64,000 bases of DNA, from the NCBI GenBank assembly GCA_038238245.1, contig JBBRXX010000024.1:6598-70597 (forward strand), written 5' to 3'. Origin of the DNA: DASQHW01 sp038238245 (GTDB lineage: Bacteria > Actinomycetota > Acidimicrobiia > IMCC26256 > PALSA-610). The notes under the pieces were generated by a model. The model saw only the letters and a program-made list of their open reading frames with translations, was not told the origin of the DNA and made no database searches. Shown piece by piece: positions 8,825 to 17,283 of this stretch; positions within the stretch are counted from its first letter, which is position 1; each line of letters opens with the position of its first letter. A program made the position numbers and the translations under genes.

Positions 8825-9513
8825 TCCTGAGGCGCAGGGTCGGGCCGGCGGGGGTCTGGTGCAGCGGCCGTGCGCACGGAAACGTCGGCGATCATGTCGG
8901 CGACGACCCGGATGCGGTGGCGAAACATCGTGCGGAGGTCGCGGTCGCGGCCGGGTTGCCCGCACCGACGGACTGGGTGTGGCTCCGCCAGGTGCACCGC
9001 GCGGGTGTCCACGCCGCGGAGGGACCGACCCCGCCGGAGGAGCCGCCCGAAGCCGACGCCGCGGTCACCGCGACGCGCGGTCTGCCGCTCGCGATCGTCA
9101 CCGCGGACTGTGCCCCGGTCGTCCTCGCGAACGACGATGCAATCGGCGTCGTGCATGCGGGACATCGCGGGCTTGCTGCCGGCGTGATCGAGGCGGCGGT
9201 CACGCGCGTACGCGCGCACGGCGACGGTGAGGTGCACGCGTTCCTCGGTCCCTGCATTCGGCCCGCGCACTACGAGTTCGGAACGCGCGACCTCGAGATG
9301 TTGGCGGCGCGCCTGGGAGACGAGGTGAAGGGTCATACGGTCGACGGACGGCCCGCGTTCGACATCCCGGCCGCGGTCGGGATCGCGCTCGCGCGCGCTG
9401 GTGTCACGCAGTTCGAAGATTGCGGCGTCTGTACCGCGGACTCTGCGGCATATTTCTCGTACCGGCGTGACGGCGCGACCGGCCGTCAGATGACGGTTGC
9501 GGTGCTGTCATGA
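8821..9513 (+). CDS. pgeF: Purine nucleoside phosphorylase / laccase-domain protein (YlmD/PgeF family)
   Basis: Member of the YfiH/YlmD multicopper-like family. Characterised homologues are purine nucleoside phosphorylases/deaminases or peptidoglycan-editing factors. The 230-residue protein shows the metal/active-site motifs WLRQVH, TADCAPVVL, HAGHRGLAAG and FLGPCIRP. The common HAGWRG motif reads HAGHRG here. The gene lies between ftsZ and yggS/sepF, its usual actinobacterial location, with 4-base overlaps on both sides, so it is cotranscribed with ftsZ. The exact substrate cannot be read from sequence. Confidence 0.85.
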   Translation: MILRRRVGPAGVWCSGRAHGNVGDHVGDDPDAVAKHRAEVAVAAGLPAPTDWVWLRQVHRAGVHAAEGPTPPEEPPEADAAVTATRGLPLAIVTADCAPVVLANDDAIGVVHAGHRGLAAGVIEAAVTRVRAHGDGEVHAFLGPCIRPAHYEFGTRDLEMLAARLGDEVKGHTVDGRPAFDIPAAVGIALARAGVTQFEDCGVCTADSAAYFSYRRDGATGRQMTVAVLS

Positions 9514-10181
9514 CCGTTGCCGAGGGGCTGGCCGCGGTTCGGGCGCGTATCGCCGGTGCGGCAGAGGATGGCGGGCGTGATCCGCGGGACGTCACCTTGG
9601 TGGTCGTGACCAAGTCCGTCGGGGTCGACGCGATACGCGACGCGATCGCGGCCGGCGCGACCGATGTGGGGGAGAACCGCGCGCAGGACCTCGCGGCGAA
9701 AGCGCGCGCGCTCGAAACCGACGACGCCGGCCCGCAGCGCTGGCACTTCATCGGCCGGCTGCAACGCAACAAGGTGCGCGCCGTCGCGCCCTATGTCGCG
9801 CTCTGGCAGTCCGTCGACCGTGACGAGCTGGCGACGGAGATCGCGCGGCGCGCGCCGGGCGCGCGGGTCCTCGTGCAGGTGAACGTGGCAGGCGAGGCGC
9901 AGAAGGGGGGCTGCGCACCGGCGGAGACGGCCGCCCTCGTGGATCGCTGCCGAGCGCACGGGCTGGACGTGGAGGGCCTCATGACCGTACCGCCCGAGGC
10001 CGGTGATCCCACCCCGAGCTTTGCAACGCTCCGCAGCCTGTCGGATGCACTCGGCCTCGCGACCTGCTCAATGGGCATGAGCGGCGACTTCGAGCGCGCG
10101 ATCCGCGCCGGAGCGACGATGGTGCGAGTTGGCAGTGCCATCTTCGGTCCGCGTCCGGCCGATTCGGACGCGCGACGATAA
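9510..10181 (+). CDS. YggS-family PLP homeostasis protein
   Basis: Alanine-racemase-fold, PLP-binding protein that buffers free pyridoxal phosphate. It is the ylmE gene of Gram-positive division clusters. The 223-residue product contains the cofactor lysine segment VVVTKSVGVD, the GENRAQDLAAKA motif, WHFIGRLQRNKV, and a C-terminal phosphate-binding CSMGMSGDFERAI. It starts in an ATGA overlap with pgeF. Family members have no proven racemase activity. Confidence 0.92.
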   Translation: MTVAEGLAAVRARIAGAAEDGGRDPRDVTLVVVTKSVGVDAIRDAIAAGATDVGENRAQDLAAKARALETDDAGPQRWHFIGRLQRNKVRAVAPYVALWQSVDRDELATEIARRAPGARVLVQVNVAGEAQKGGCAPAETAALVDRCRAHGLDVEGLMTVPPEAGDPTPSFATLRSLSDALGLATCSMGMSGDFERAIRAGATMVRVGSAIFGPRPADSDARR

Positions 10182-10266
10182 TCTCTCGCAGGAGTCTGAC
10201 CCTCCGACGCACCACTCCCTGCGACCCAAATCAAGTTGACTGGGACACTTCAGAAGGGACTCCGGC

Positions 10267-10824
10267 ATGTCGGTCTTCCACAAGACGATGGTCTGGCTGG
10301 GCCTCGTCGATGACGAAGAGTATTACGGCGACGACGAGTACTACGTCGACGAGTACGGCGAGCCGGTTGCCGCACCAGCGCGTCAGCCTGCACGCGCGAC
10401 GGCGACGGTCACTGCGCCCGCGCCAACGGAATCCAGTCCGCTGACGGTGATACGCAGCCGTCGCGAACGCGACGACGCGAGTCCCGCGGGCGCACCCGCA
10501 GTGCCGCGCCCGGCCACCGTGAAGCCGATCCCCATGCCCGCGACGCGCGTGCACGTCATGGAGCCGAAGGGTTTCAACGACGCGCAGGAGGTCGGCGATC
10601 GCCTCAAGGCCGGTCAGCCCGTCATCCTCAACCTGCAAGGCGTCGACCGCGACCTGCAGCGGCGCCTGATCGACTTCTCGAGCGGCCTGGCGTACGCGCT
10701 CAACGGCACGATGTCGAAGGCCGCCGACCAGGTCTTCCTGCTGACACCGTCCAACGTGGAAGTCTCCGAAGAGGAGAAGGAGCGCTTGCAGGCCCGCGGC
10801 CTGTATCGCGCGTCACGCTCGTGA
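10267..10824 (+). CDS. sepF: Cell division protein SepF
   Basis: Membrane-anchoring partner of FtsZ that replaces FtsA in actinobacteria. The 185-residue protein has an N-terminal amphipathic start (MSVFHKTMVWLGL), an acidic/Tyr-rich segment, a Pro/Ala linker, and the SepF core from about residue 95 (VMEPKGFNDAQEVGDRLKAG) to the ring-forming FSSGLAYALNGTMSK. An AGAAGGGA ribosome site precedes the ATG. A TAATCT at 10179-10184, overlapping the yggS stop, could be a -10 element for a separate promoter. The GTG of yggT overlaps its stop. Confidence 0.95.
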   Translation: MSVFHKTMVWLGLVDDEEYYGDDEYYVDEYGEPVAAPARQPARATATVTAPAPTESSPLTVIRSRRERDDASPAGAPAVPRPATVKPIPMPATRVHVMEPKGFNDAQEVGDRLKAGQPVILNLQGVDRDLQRRLIDFSSGLAYALNGTMSKAADQVFLLTPSNVEVSEEEKERLQARGLYRASRS

Positions 10825-11063
10825 CGATCATCTGCGCAATCGTCACGGCCTACATGGTCGTGTTGTTCGCCCGCGCCATCATGTCGTGGTTTCCGGTCCG
10901 CCCTGGCACACCTTGGGCATCGGTGTACGGCGTCCTGCTCGACTTGACCGAACCGGTGTTGGCCCCGTTGCGGCGGATCATTCCGCCCGCCGGCATGTTC
11001 GACCTCTCGTTCCTCGTGTTGTTCGTGGCGCTGGGAATTCTGCGCGCGGCAGTCTGCAGCTGA
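10821..11063 (+). CDS. YggT-family membrane protein
   Basis: Small (80-residue) YggT protein with two hydrophobic helices, separated by the family motif SWFPVRPGTPW and followed by LTEPVLAPLRRIIPP. Its biochemical role is not established. Its conserved place between sepF and divIVA suggests a link with envelope or division. The GTG at 10821 overlaps the sepF stop. Confidence 0.88.
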   Translation: MTIICAIVTAYMVVLFARAIMSWFPVRPGTPWASVYGVLLDLTEPVLAPLRRIIPPAGMFDLSFLVLFVALGILRAAVCS

Positions 11064-11103
11064 AGAGCTGCTCGGGGTACTCCACCACGGCGAGTGGCGG
11101 GTC

Positions 11104-11109
11104 TACAGT
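11104..11109 (+). promoter_or_regulatory. Probable -10 element (TACAGT) for leaderless divIVA
   Basis: TACAGT ends six bases before the divIVA ATG. The spacing matches the same TANNNT arrangement before many other starts in this window, and there is no ribosome site in between. Confidence 0.5.
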
Positions 11110-11115
11110 GGTGCG

Positions 11116-12246
11116 ATGGAAATCAGCCCCCGTGAGCTTCGTGACGTAGAGATCCGGGAGTCGCTCCGTGGTTACAACCGCGACGAGGTGAACGACCTCC
11201 TCGAGCGGGCGGCGGGCACCATCGAGGCCACCGCCGAGCGGCTCCAGCAGTTGACCGAACGACTCGCATCGGCCCAGAGCGAAGCGGGCCGGACGCGCGA
11301 GACCGAAGACGTGTTGCACCGGACGCTCTTGCTGGCGCAACGGGCTGCGGACGAGGCGGTGGCCGAGGCGACCGTGAAAGCTCGCCAGTTGCTCGACGAC
11401 GCCGACATCCAGTCGCGGCGTCTCGTCGCCGAAGGTGAGTCGGACGCCCGGCGCAAGGGTGAGGCCGAGCGCCGCCGGCTCGAAGAGGAGATCCTCGACC
11501 TCGCGGGACGCCGCGAGTCGTTGCTCGCCGACGTCGAGGCGCTCACGCGGTTCGAGTCCGAGTACCGCGAGCGCATGGCGCGCGCCCTCGAAGCCGATCT
11601 CTCCGCGTTGCGCGCGCGCCCGACGACCGCGCCGGGAACGCGTCCGGAGCCCTCGGAGATCGAGATGCCGAGCGGGAACCAACAGGGCGCGCGCCAGGAC
11701 GCACCGCCGGCCGCGTCCATGCCGAAGCCCGCGAATGCGCCGCCGCCCGCGCCGAACGTCATGCCGCCGGCACCCGCGGCTGCCGCGCCTCCCGCGATGC
11801 CCGACAAGAACATGGCCGCGAGCGCGAGCCCCCCGGGCGCGCGCACCGGCGCGAACATGGGCACGCACGAAGTCGATGTGCGCACGCTGTTCGAACAGTC
11901 GAGGAACGCGGCGCCACCGTCGCCCAACGCCGGCCCGCCGAACTCGGGCCCACCCAACGCAGGCCCACCCAACGCGATGCAGGCCCCGCCCGAGCAACCG
12001 CCCGTGAGGCCGATCGCGAAGCCTCCGCAACAGGGCGCGCCCGGTCCGATCGACTTGCTCGGCAACGACGGTCGCGACGCGGACGTGCTGGACGACGACG
12101 CGTTCTTTGCGACGTTGCGGGACGCGGTGCACGACGAAGCGCCGCTCGGGCCGCGCGATGACGACGACGCTGCCGGCGATCAGCGCTTCTTCGACCAGGA
12201 CGCCGACCGGGGGACCTTCCGCGACGTGTTCCGTCGCCGCCGCTGA
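11116..12246 (+). CDS. divIVA: DivIVA / Wag31 polar growth scaffold
   Basis: Coiled-coil scaffold at poles and septa that organises envelope growth. The N-terminal lipid-binding motif is clear (SPRELRDVEIRESLRGYNRDEV, given here in two parts: SPRELRDVEIRES, then LRGYNRDEV), followed by coiled coil to about residue 160. The remaining ~215 residues form a long Pro/Ala/Asn-rich, low-complexity tail with NAGPPNSGPPNAGPPNA-like repeats and an acidic end. The tail is longer than in most relatives. The gene closes the dcw cluster and is convergent with ileS, 16 bases away. Confidence 0.93.
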   Translation: MEISPRELRDVEIRESLRGYNRDEVNDLLERAAGTIEATAERLQQLTERLASAQSEAGRTRETEDVLHRTLLLAQRAADEAVAEATVKARQLLDDADIQSRRLVAEGESDARRKGEAERRRLEEEILDLAGRRESLLADVEALTRFESEYRERMARALEADLSALRARPTTAPGTRPEPSEIEMPSGNQQGARQDAPPAASMPKPANAPPPAPNVMPPAPAAAAPPAMPDKNMAASASPPGARTGANMGTHEVDVRTLFEQSRNAAPPSPNAGPPNSGPPNAGPPNAMQAPPEQPPVRPIAKPPQQGAPGPIDLLGNDGRDADVLDDDAFFATLRDAVHDEAPLGPRDDDDAAGDQRFFDQDADRGTFRDVFRRRR

Positions 12247-12262
12247 GGGGACGCGCCCGCCG

Positions 12263-15200
12263 TCAGGCCCGCTGGAGCTCGGCATGGACGGGTTCGCCGT
12301 CGACGACGGCGTTGCCTGCACCCGCCGGGGGCTCGCCCTCGTCGATGTCGAAGTCGGTCGCCAGCACCTCGGCCATGATCCAGGCCAGGTGCCGGCCGGC
12401 GGCGCCCGCGACGCGCGTGGGCGCCCCGAGCTTGACGGTGATGCGGTCGGCGAGCGCGAACCCGTTGGCCTTGCGCAGTTCGTTGAGCGCGCGGATCAGC
12501 TCCCGGGCCAGCCCCTCGGCGCGCAGGTCGTCGTCCAGCGTGAGGTCGAGCGCGACCGCGTGTGGACCGTCCTGCGCGAGCGTCAGGTCCTCGTGCTGCT
12601 CGGCGCGGATCTCGACGTCGCCGGGTGCGAGCGTCACCGACGCGCCGTCGACGTCGAGCGTGTAGCTCCCGCCCTCGTCGAACGCGCGCCGCACGACCGA
12701 TCCGTCGACGTGCTCGAGCAACTCCTTCACCCGCGGCACGCTCTTGCCGAGTCTCGGTCCGAGCGCTTTGAAGTTCGGCACGACGCGATACGACAGCAGA
12801 CCCTCGAGCGACGCAACGACTTCGAAGCGTTTCACGTTCAGCTCGTCCGCGATCTCGTGCACGACTTCCTCGCGGAGTTGCTCGCCGGCGGTCATCAGCG
12901 CGATTGCGCGGGGCAACGGTTGCCGCACGCCGACCCGCGCGTCGGCGCGCGCGGCGCGTCCCAGCGACACCAACGTGCGCGCCAGCGCGATCTCGGCTTC
13001 GAGCGCGTCGTCGATCGCGGCCTCGTCGTAGACAGGCCAGTCCGTGAGGTGCACGGAATCGTCGGAGTCCGCGAGGTTCAGGTACATCTCGTCGCTCACG
13101 AACGGACAGAAGGGCGCCAGCAGCTGGGAGAGCACGCTGAGCACGCGGTGCAGCGTCGCGTGGGCGGCGGGATCGGACGACTTCCAGAACCGCGGCCGTG
13201 AGCGCCGCACATACCAATTGGAGAGGTCGTCGACGAGGGCGGCCAGGGCCTGGGCGCCGCCCAGCGCGTCGAAGTGCTCCAGCGACTCCGTCACCGTCCG
13301 CACGGTGCGGTGGAGCCGGGACGTGATCCAGCGATCGAGCACGTGTTCCTGGTCGCGCTCGCTCCGTTGCGCTTCGCTCGCCGCACCACGACTCGGGCGC
13401 CACCCGTCGATGTTCGCGTACGTGACGAAGAACGAGTACGTGTTCCACAGCGTCAGCAGGAACTGCCGCGTCGACTCGTCGATGCCCTCGAGCGAGACCC
13501 GCTTCGGTGTCCACGGCGAACCCGACGAGAACATGTACCAGCGCAGCGCGTCGGCGCCCCGCGAGGCGAGCACGGGCACCGGGTCGGTGACGTTGCCGCG
13601 CGACTTCGACATCTTGGCGCCGTGCTTGTCGACGAGCAGCGCCAGGCACACCACGTTCCGGTACGGCGTCTTTCCGAACACGAGCGTGTTGACCGCGAGC
13701 AGGGAGTAGAACCACCCGCGCGTCTGGTCGATCGCCTCGCAGATGAAATCGGCGGGGAACCGCGACGCGAACACCGACTGGTTCTCGAACGGATAGTGGA
13801 ATTGCGCGGCCGGCATCGAGCCCGAGTCGAACCACGCGTCGAGCACCGGCTCCACGCGGTACGCAACGCCGGAGCCGCACGCCGGGCAGCTGATCGCCAC
13901 GTCGTCGACGAACGGCCGGTGGAGATCCATGCCCGTGAGATCGCGATCCGACAGCGCGGAGAGCTCGGCGACCGATCCGACACAGGTGTCGTGCCGGCAG
14001 TCGTGACACCGCCATACCGGGATCGGGGTGCCCCAGTAGCGATCCCGGGAGAGCGCCCAGTCGACGTTGTTCTCGAGCCAGTCGCCGAAGCGGCCGTGCT
14101 TGATGTGGTCCGGGTACCAATTGATCGTCTCGTTCTCGCGGAGCAGCTCCTGCTTGTGCGCCGACGTTGCCGCGAACCAGGTGGGTTTGGCCCAATAGAT
14201 CAACGGCGTGTCGCAGCGCCAGCAGTGCGGGTACGAGTGCGTGTATTCAACGGCCTTTACGAGCCTGCCGCTCGTGCTGAGCGCGTCGATCAGCGCAGGG
14301 TCGGCGTCCTTCACGAACTTGCCCGCGTACGGGGGCCCGACTGCGTCGACGAAGCGGGCCGCGTCGTTCACCGGGTTGACGATCGGCAGCCCCTCGCGCT
14401 CACCGATCTCGCGGTCGACCTCACCGAACGCGGGCGCGAGGTGCACGATCCCCGACCCGTCCTCGACGGTGACGAAGTCGTCGGCGACAACCGTGAAGGC
14501 TCGCTCGCCCTCGACCTCGATAAGCGAGAACGGCGGCTCGTACCGGGCGCCGACCAACTCGGAGACCGGGACGGCCGCGACCAAGGAAGCGTCGCCCAGC
14601 ACATCGCCGACACGGTCGCGTGCCATCACGAGGTCGCGCCCGCCGTCGGGTGCGTTCACGCGCACGTACTCGATGTGCGGGCCGACGGCCGCGCCCGTGT
14701 TCGACGGCAGCGTCCACGGCGTCGTCGTCCACACCAGCAAATCGACGTCGCGCCCGACGAGCGGGAATCGCACGTAGATCGACGGCTCGGTGATGTCGCG
14801 ATAGGCGCCGGGCTGGCCGAGCTCGTGCGACGACAGCGCGGTACCGCAGCGTCCGCAGTACGGCACCACCTTGAAGCCTTCGTAGATCGCGTTCGCGTCC
14901 CACATCTGGCGGAACAGCCACCACACACTCTCGATGTACTCGTCGGACATCGTCCAGTACGCGCCGGCGGTGTCGAGCCACATCCCGATACGCGACGTGA
15001 GCGACTGCCAGTCCTCGACGTACCGCTGCACCGACGCGCGGCACTGCGCGTTGAATCGCTCGATGCCGTAGTCCTCGATCTCGTGCTTTCCCGAGAAGCC
15101 GAGCTCCTTTTCGACCTCGACCTCGACGGGCAACCCATGACAGTCCCAGCCGCCCTTGCGCCCGACGTGCTTGCCGCGCATCGTGTGGAAGCGGGGATAG

Positions 15201-15412
15201 ATGTCCTTGAACAGACGAGCCCATACGTGGTGGATGCCCGGTCTGCCGTTGGCGGTCGGCGGCCCCTCGTAGAACACCCACTCCGGAGCGCCGTGCCGGC
15301 GGCGCAACGACTCCCCGAAGACGTCGTGTTCCCGCCAGCGGGCGAGCACCTCGTGCTCGAGCGCGACGAGGTCGAACGAGGACTCCACCGGACGGAACAT
15401 CTGTGCGGGCAT
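12263..15412 (-). CDS. ileS: Isoleucyl-tRNA synthetase (type 2, eukaryote-like)
   Basis: Class Ia synthetase charging tRNA-Ile. From the ATG at 15412 (MPAQMFRPVESSFD) it is 1049 residues. An upstream extension in frame is rejected as non-conserved and as overlapping the ldt gene. The signatures are PPTANGRPGIHH (HIGH region), GGWDCHGLPVE, and the KMSKS loop AKMSKSRGNV. The IHH form and the length point to the ileS2 branch, which is often mupirocin-insensitive. Around bases 13351-13386 the protein gains a short charged stretch (ASEAQRSERDQE) before LDRWITSRL. See the finding on a translated repeat remnant. No T-box leader fits in the 64-base gap upstream. Confidence 0.95.
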   Translation of the reverse strand: MPAQMFRPVESSFDLVALEHEVLARWREHDVFGESLRRRHGAPEWVFYEGPPTANGRPGIHHVWARLFKDIYPRFHTMRGKHVGRKGGWDCHGLPVEVEVEKELGFSGKHEIEDYGIERFNAQCRASVQRYVEDWQSLTSRIGMWLDTAGAYWTMSDEYIESVWWLFRQMWDANAIYEGFKVVPYCGRCGTALSSHELGQPGAYRDITEPSIYVRFPLVGRDVDLLVWTTTPWTLPSNTGAAVGPHIEYVRVNAPDGGRDLVMARDRVGDVLGDASLVAAVPVSELVGARYEPPFSLIEVEGERAFTVVADDFVTVEDGSGIVHLAPAFGEVDREIGEREGLPIVNPVNDAARFVDAVGPPYAGKFVKDADPALIDALSTSGRLVKAVEYTHSYPHCWRCDTPLIYWAKPTWFAATSAHKQELLRENETINWYPDHIKHGRFGDWLENNVDWALSRDRYWGTPIPVWRCHDCRHDTCVGSVAELSALSDRDLTGMDLHRPFVDDVAISCPACGSGVAYRVEPVLDAWFDSGSMPAAQFHYPFENQSVFASRFPADFICEAIDQTRGWFYSLLAVNTLVFGKTPYRNVVCLALLVDKHGAKMSKSRGNVTDPVPVLASRGADALRWYMFSSGSPWTPKRVSLEGIDESTRQFLLTLWNTYSFFVTYANIDGWRPSRGAASEAQRSERDQEHVLDRWITSRLHRTVRTVTESLEHFDALGGAQALAALVDDLSNWYVRRSRPRFWKSSDPAAHATLHRVLSVLSQLLAPFCPFVSDEMYLNLADSDDSVHLTDWPVYDEAAIDDALEAEIALARTLVSLGRAARADARVGVRQPLPRAIALMTAGEQLREEVVHEIADELNVKRFEVVASLEGLLSYRVVPNFKALGPRLGKSVPRVKELLEHVDGSVVRRAFDEGGSYTLDVDGASVTLAPGDVEIRAEQHEDLTLAQDGPHAVALDLTLDDDLRAEGLARELIRALNELRKANGFALADRITVKLGAPTRVAGAAGRHLAWIMAEVLATDFDIDEGEPPAGAGNAVVDGEPVHAELQRA

Positions 15413-15421
15413 TGAACGGCC

Positions 15422-15427
15422 ACGATA
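15422..15427 (-). promoter_or_regulatory. Possible -10 element (TATCGT) for ileS
   Basis: On the minus strand TATCGT ends nine bases before the ileS ATG at 15412, inside the 64-base divergent gap shared with the L,D-transpeptidase gene. The evidence is weak, resting on position and the TANNNT pattern only. Confidence 0.3.
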
Positions 15428-15463
15428 CCGGCGCCCACCTGAAGTATCGGGGCCCATTGCGGC

Positions 15464-15469
15464 TAGTCT
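15464..15469 (+). promoter_or_regulatory. Probable -10 element (TAGTCT) for leaderless L,D-transpeptidase gene
   Basis: TAGTCT is seven bases upstream of the ATG at 15477, with no ribosome-binding sequence between. It fits the leaderless pattern seen before pdxS, ruvC, apt and hisS. Confidence 0.5.
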
Positions 15470-15476
15470 CGGCCAG

Positions 15477-16964
15477 ATGCTCCGACGCCAGGCGCGTGCG
15501 CGCGCGGCCCTCTGCACGCTGCTCGTCGCGGCAACTACATGCGTCGGCCTCGGCATCTCCACCACGCCGGCGGCCGCCGCGGCGACCCACGACGACACCG
15601 TGTACGCGTTCGGCGCCGCGCGCTTCCGCGGCTCGACGCAGGGCATGGCCCTCAACCGCCCGATCGTCGCGATGGCCAGCACGGCCAGCGGCAAGGGCTA
15701 CTGGCTCGTCGCCGACGACGGCGGCGTGTTCGGCTTCCACGCGAAGTTCTACGGCAGTCTCGGCGGCCGGCCGTTGAACGCGCCGATCGTCGGCATGGCC
15801 GCGACATCAACCGGCCACGGGTACTGGCTCGTCGCGGCGGACGGCGGCGTGTTCGCCTTCGGGGACGCGCGCTTCCACGGCAGCATGGGCGGCATCCCGC
15901 TGACCGCGCCGGTGAAGTCGATCATCCGGGGGCCGGGGAGCAAGGGCTACTGGCTCTACGCGGCCGACGGCGGGGTGTTCTCGTTCGGCTCCGCCCGCTT
16001 CCACGGCTCGACGGGCGGAATCCGCCTGAACGCGCCGGTGGTCGGCATGGCATCGACGCGCGGTGGTCGCGGCTACTGGCTCGTGGCCTCCGACGGCGGC
16101 GTGTTCACGTTCGGCGCCGCGAGCTTCAAGGGGTCGATGGGCGGCCGGCCGCTGTACGCGCCGGTGGTCGGCATGGCGCGCGAAGGCAGCGGCAACGGGT
16201 ATTGGCTCGCCGGCTCGGACGGCGGCGTGTTCTCGTTCGGCTCGGCCAAGTTCAAAGGCAGCGCGTACGGCCTCGTGCCGCTGGGCCGCCACATCGCTGA
16301 GCTCGTCGGGATGCCGCACGGCAACGGCTACCGCATGCTGGCGGTGGACGACGTCCCGGTCGTCGAGCAGGTCGGGCCCGGTGCGTCGGGTTCGGCCGTG
16401 AGCAATCTCCAGAACCGCCTGGTGTCGCTCGGCTACTGGCTGCCGGGTGTGAACGGCGTGTACGACGATCTCACCCAACAGGCGGTGTACGCGTTCCAGA
16501 AGTGGCAGGGGCTCCCGCGCACGGGAACCGTCGACGCGCCGACACAAGCCGCGTTCATGAGCGCGCAACGACCGCGGCCCCGGTCCACGAGCGGCTACGT
16601 CGTCGAGATCGACAAGACGCGTCAGGTGATGATGATCACCAACAACGGCACCGCGACGTGGACATTCAACATCTCTTCGGGCTCGGACCATCCCTACGTG
16701 GAAGGCAGCAACAGCGGCAGTGCCCACACGCCCGAGGGCGTGTTCACCCTCATCCGCCAGGTCGACGGACCCGACCACGGACCGCTCGGCACCCTCTGGC
16801 GTCCCAAGTACTTCACGTGGCAGGGCCACGCCATCCACGGCTACACGAGCGTGCCGCCGTATCCCGCGTCGCACGGATGCGTGCGCGTGTCGAACACCGC
16901 GATGAACTGGTTGTGGGCCAGCAACACCCTGCCCCTCGGCACAACCGTCTGGGTCTACATCTAA
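15477..16964 (+). CDS. Secreted L,D-transpeptidase with repeat domain and peptidoglycan-binding domain
   Basis: Predicted exported enzyme making or remodelling 3-3 peptidoglycan cross-links. The 495-residue protein has a Sec-type signal (basic start, hydrophobic core, AAAAA end near residue 36). At least five ~42-residue repeats follow, with consensus GYWLVAxDGGVFxFG...F.GS.GG..L..PVVGMA, and look propeller-like. A PG_binding_1 domain (about 296-360) and a C-terminal YkuD domain come next. The YkuD catalytic motif SHGCVRVSN places the nucleophile at Cys468 with HGYTSVPP upstream. The domain order is repeats, then wall-binding, then catalysis. It is divergent from ileS. Confidence 0.9.
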   Translation: MLRRQARARAALCTLLVAATTCVGLGISTTPAAAAATHDDTVYAFGAARFRGSTQGMALNRPIVAMASTASGKGYWLVADDGGVFGFHAKFYGSLGGRPLNAPIVGMAATSTGHGYWLVAADGGVFAFGDARFHGSMGGIPLTAPVKSIIRGPGSKGYWLYAADGGVFSFGSARFHGSTGGIRLNAPVVGMASTRGGRGYWLVASDGGVFTFGAASFKGSMGGRPLYAPVVGMAREGSGNGYWLAGSDGGVFSFGSAKFKGSAYGLVPLGRHIAELVGMPHGNGYRMLAVDDVPVVEQVGPGASGSAVSNLQNRLVSLGYWLPGVNGVYDDLTQQAVYAFQKWQGLPRTGTVDAPTQAAFMSAQRPRPRSTSGYVVEIDKTRQVMMITNNGTATWTFNISSGSDHPYVEGSNSGSAHTPEGVFTLIRQVDGPDHGPLGTLWRPKYFTWQGHAIHGYTSVPPYPASHGCVRVSNTAMNWLWASNTLPLGTTVWVYI

Positions 16965-16967
16965 CTT

Positions 16968-17056
16968 GGTCGCGCTCGCTGCGGGCCGGGATACCCGGCC
17001 CGCAGTCGCTCGGCTGCTCCGGCGAGTTCGCTCCGGCTGTCGCCTCCGCTCACCGC
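16968..17056 (+). repeat. Dispersed hairpin repeat, family 2, copy A
   Basis: The repeat starts four bases after the L,D-transpeptidase stop. A perfect 12-base stem CTGCGGGCCGGG / CCCGGCCCGCAG (16979-16990 and 16994-17005) has an ATA loop. It aligns over 65 bases with the reverse complement of 38616-38680 at about 54 identities, including changes on both sides of the stem. It may also act as a transcript end, although no T-run follows. Confidence 0.6.
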
Positions 17057-17170
17057 GTCGTGCGGAGATCGCTGCGGTCGCCGGTGGTGTCACCGTCACC
17101 GCCGCGCGCATCCGGGACCTCGTGAGCCCGCGCGCCGGCGGGGATGACCGAAACGCCTGAGCCCCGGGGC

Positions 17171-17176
17171 TACACT
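17171..17176 (+). promoter_or_regulatory. Possible -10 element (TACACT) for the zinc-finger gene
   Basis: TACACT lies 107 bases before the ATG at 17284, implying a long GC-rich leader. The call rests on the TANNNT pattern alone, and no -35 is evident. Confidence 0.3.
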
Positions 17177-17283
17177 CCGGCGCCTTCCGGGGACCGTGCC
17201 CGGAAGTGCCCCCGGGGCGGCGATCTGGCCGACCGGGAAGCATCCGCCAGATCGAGCCCGGCGGCACCGGGCCGGAGAGAAGC

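Larger units (their letters stand above)
16965..17283. other. Intergenic region, 319 bases: hairpin repeat plus leader of the zinc-finger gene
   Basis: The first ~90 bases are copy A of the GGGATACCCG hairpin family. Bases 17057-17170 show nothing recognisable; a short open frame there is not convincing. From the TACACT at 17171 to 17283 lies the probable 5' leader of the next gene, rich in G+C inverted repeats such as TTCCGGG...CCCGGAA. Confidence 0.5.

Noticed and set aside
7664..8965. Minus-strand 433-codon frame opposite ftsZ
   Set aside because: It is the reverse-strand shadow of ftsZ: no conserved motif, and dominated by His/Arg/Asp mirror composition.
13274..15415. Plus-strand 713-codon frame opposite ileS
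   Set aside because: The composition mirrors ileS and has no recognisable domain. The minus strand carries full IleRS motifs.
15413..15476. T-box riboswitch for ileS
   Set aside because: The gap is only 64 bases and contains no T-box core or stem I. The -10-like element suggests a short or absent leader.
16966..17160. 64-codon plus-strand frame after the L,D-transpeptidase gene
   Set aside because: It runs straight through hairpin repeat A, is Arg/Ala-rich, and has no ribosome site or -10 at the right distance.
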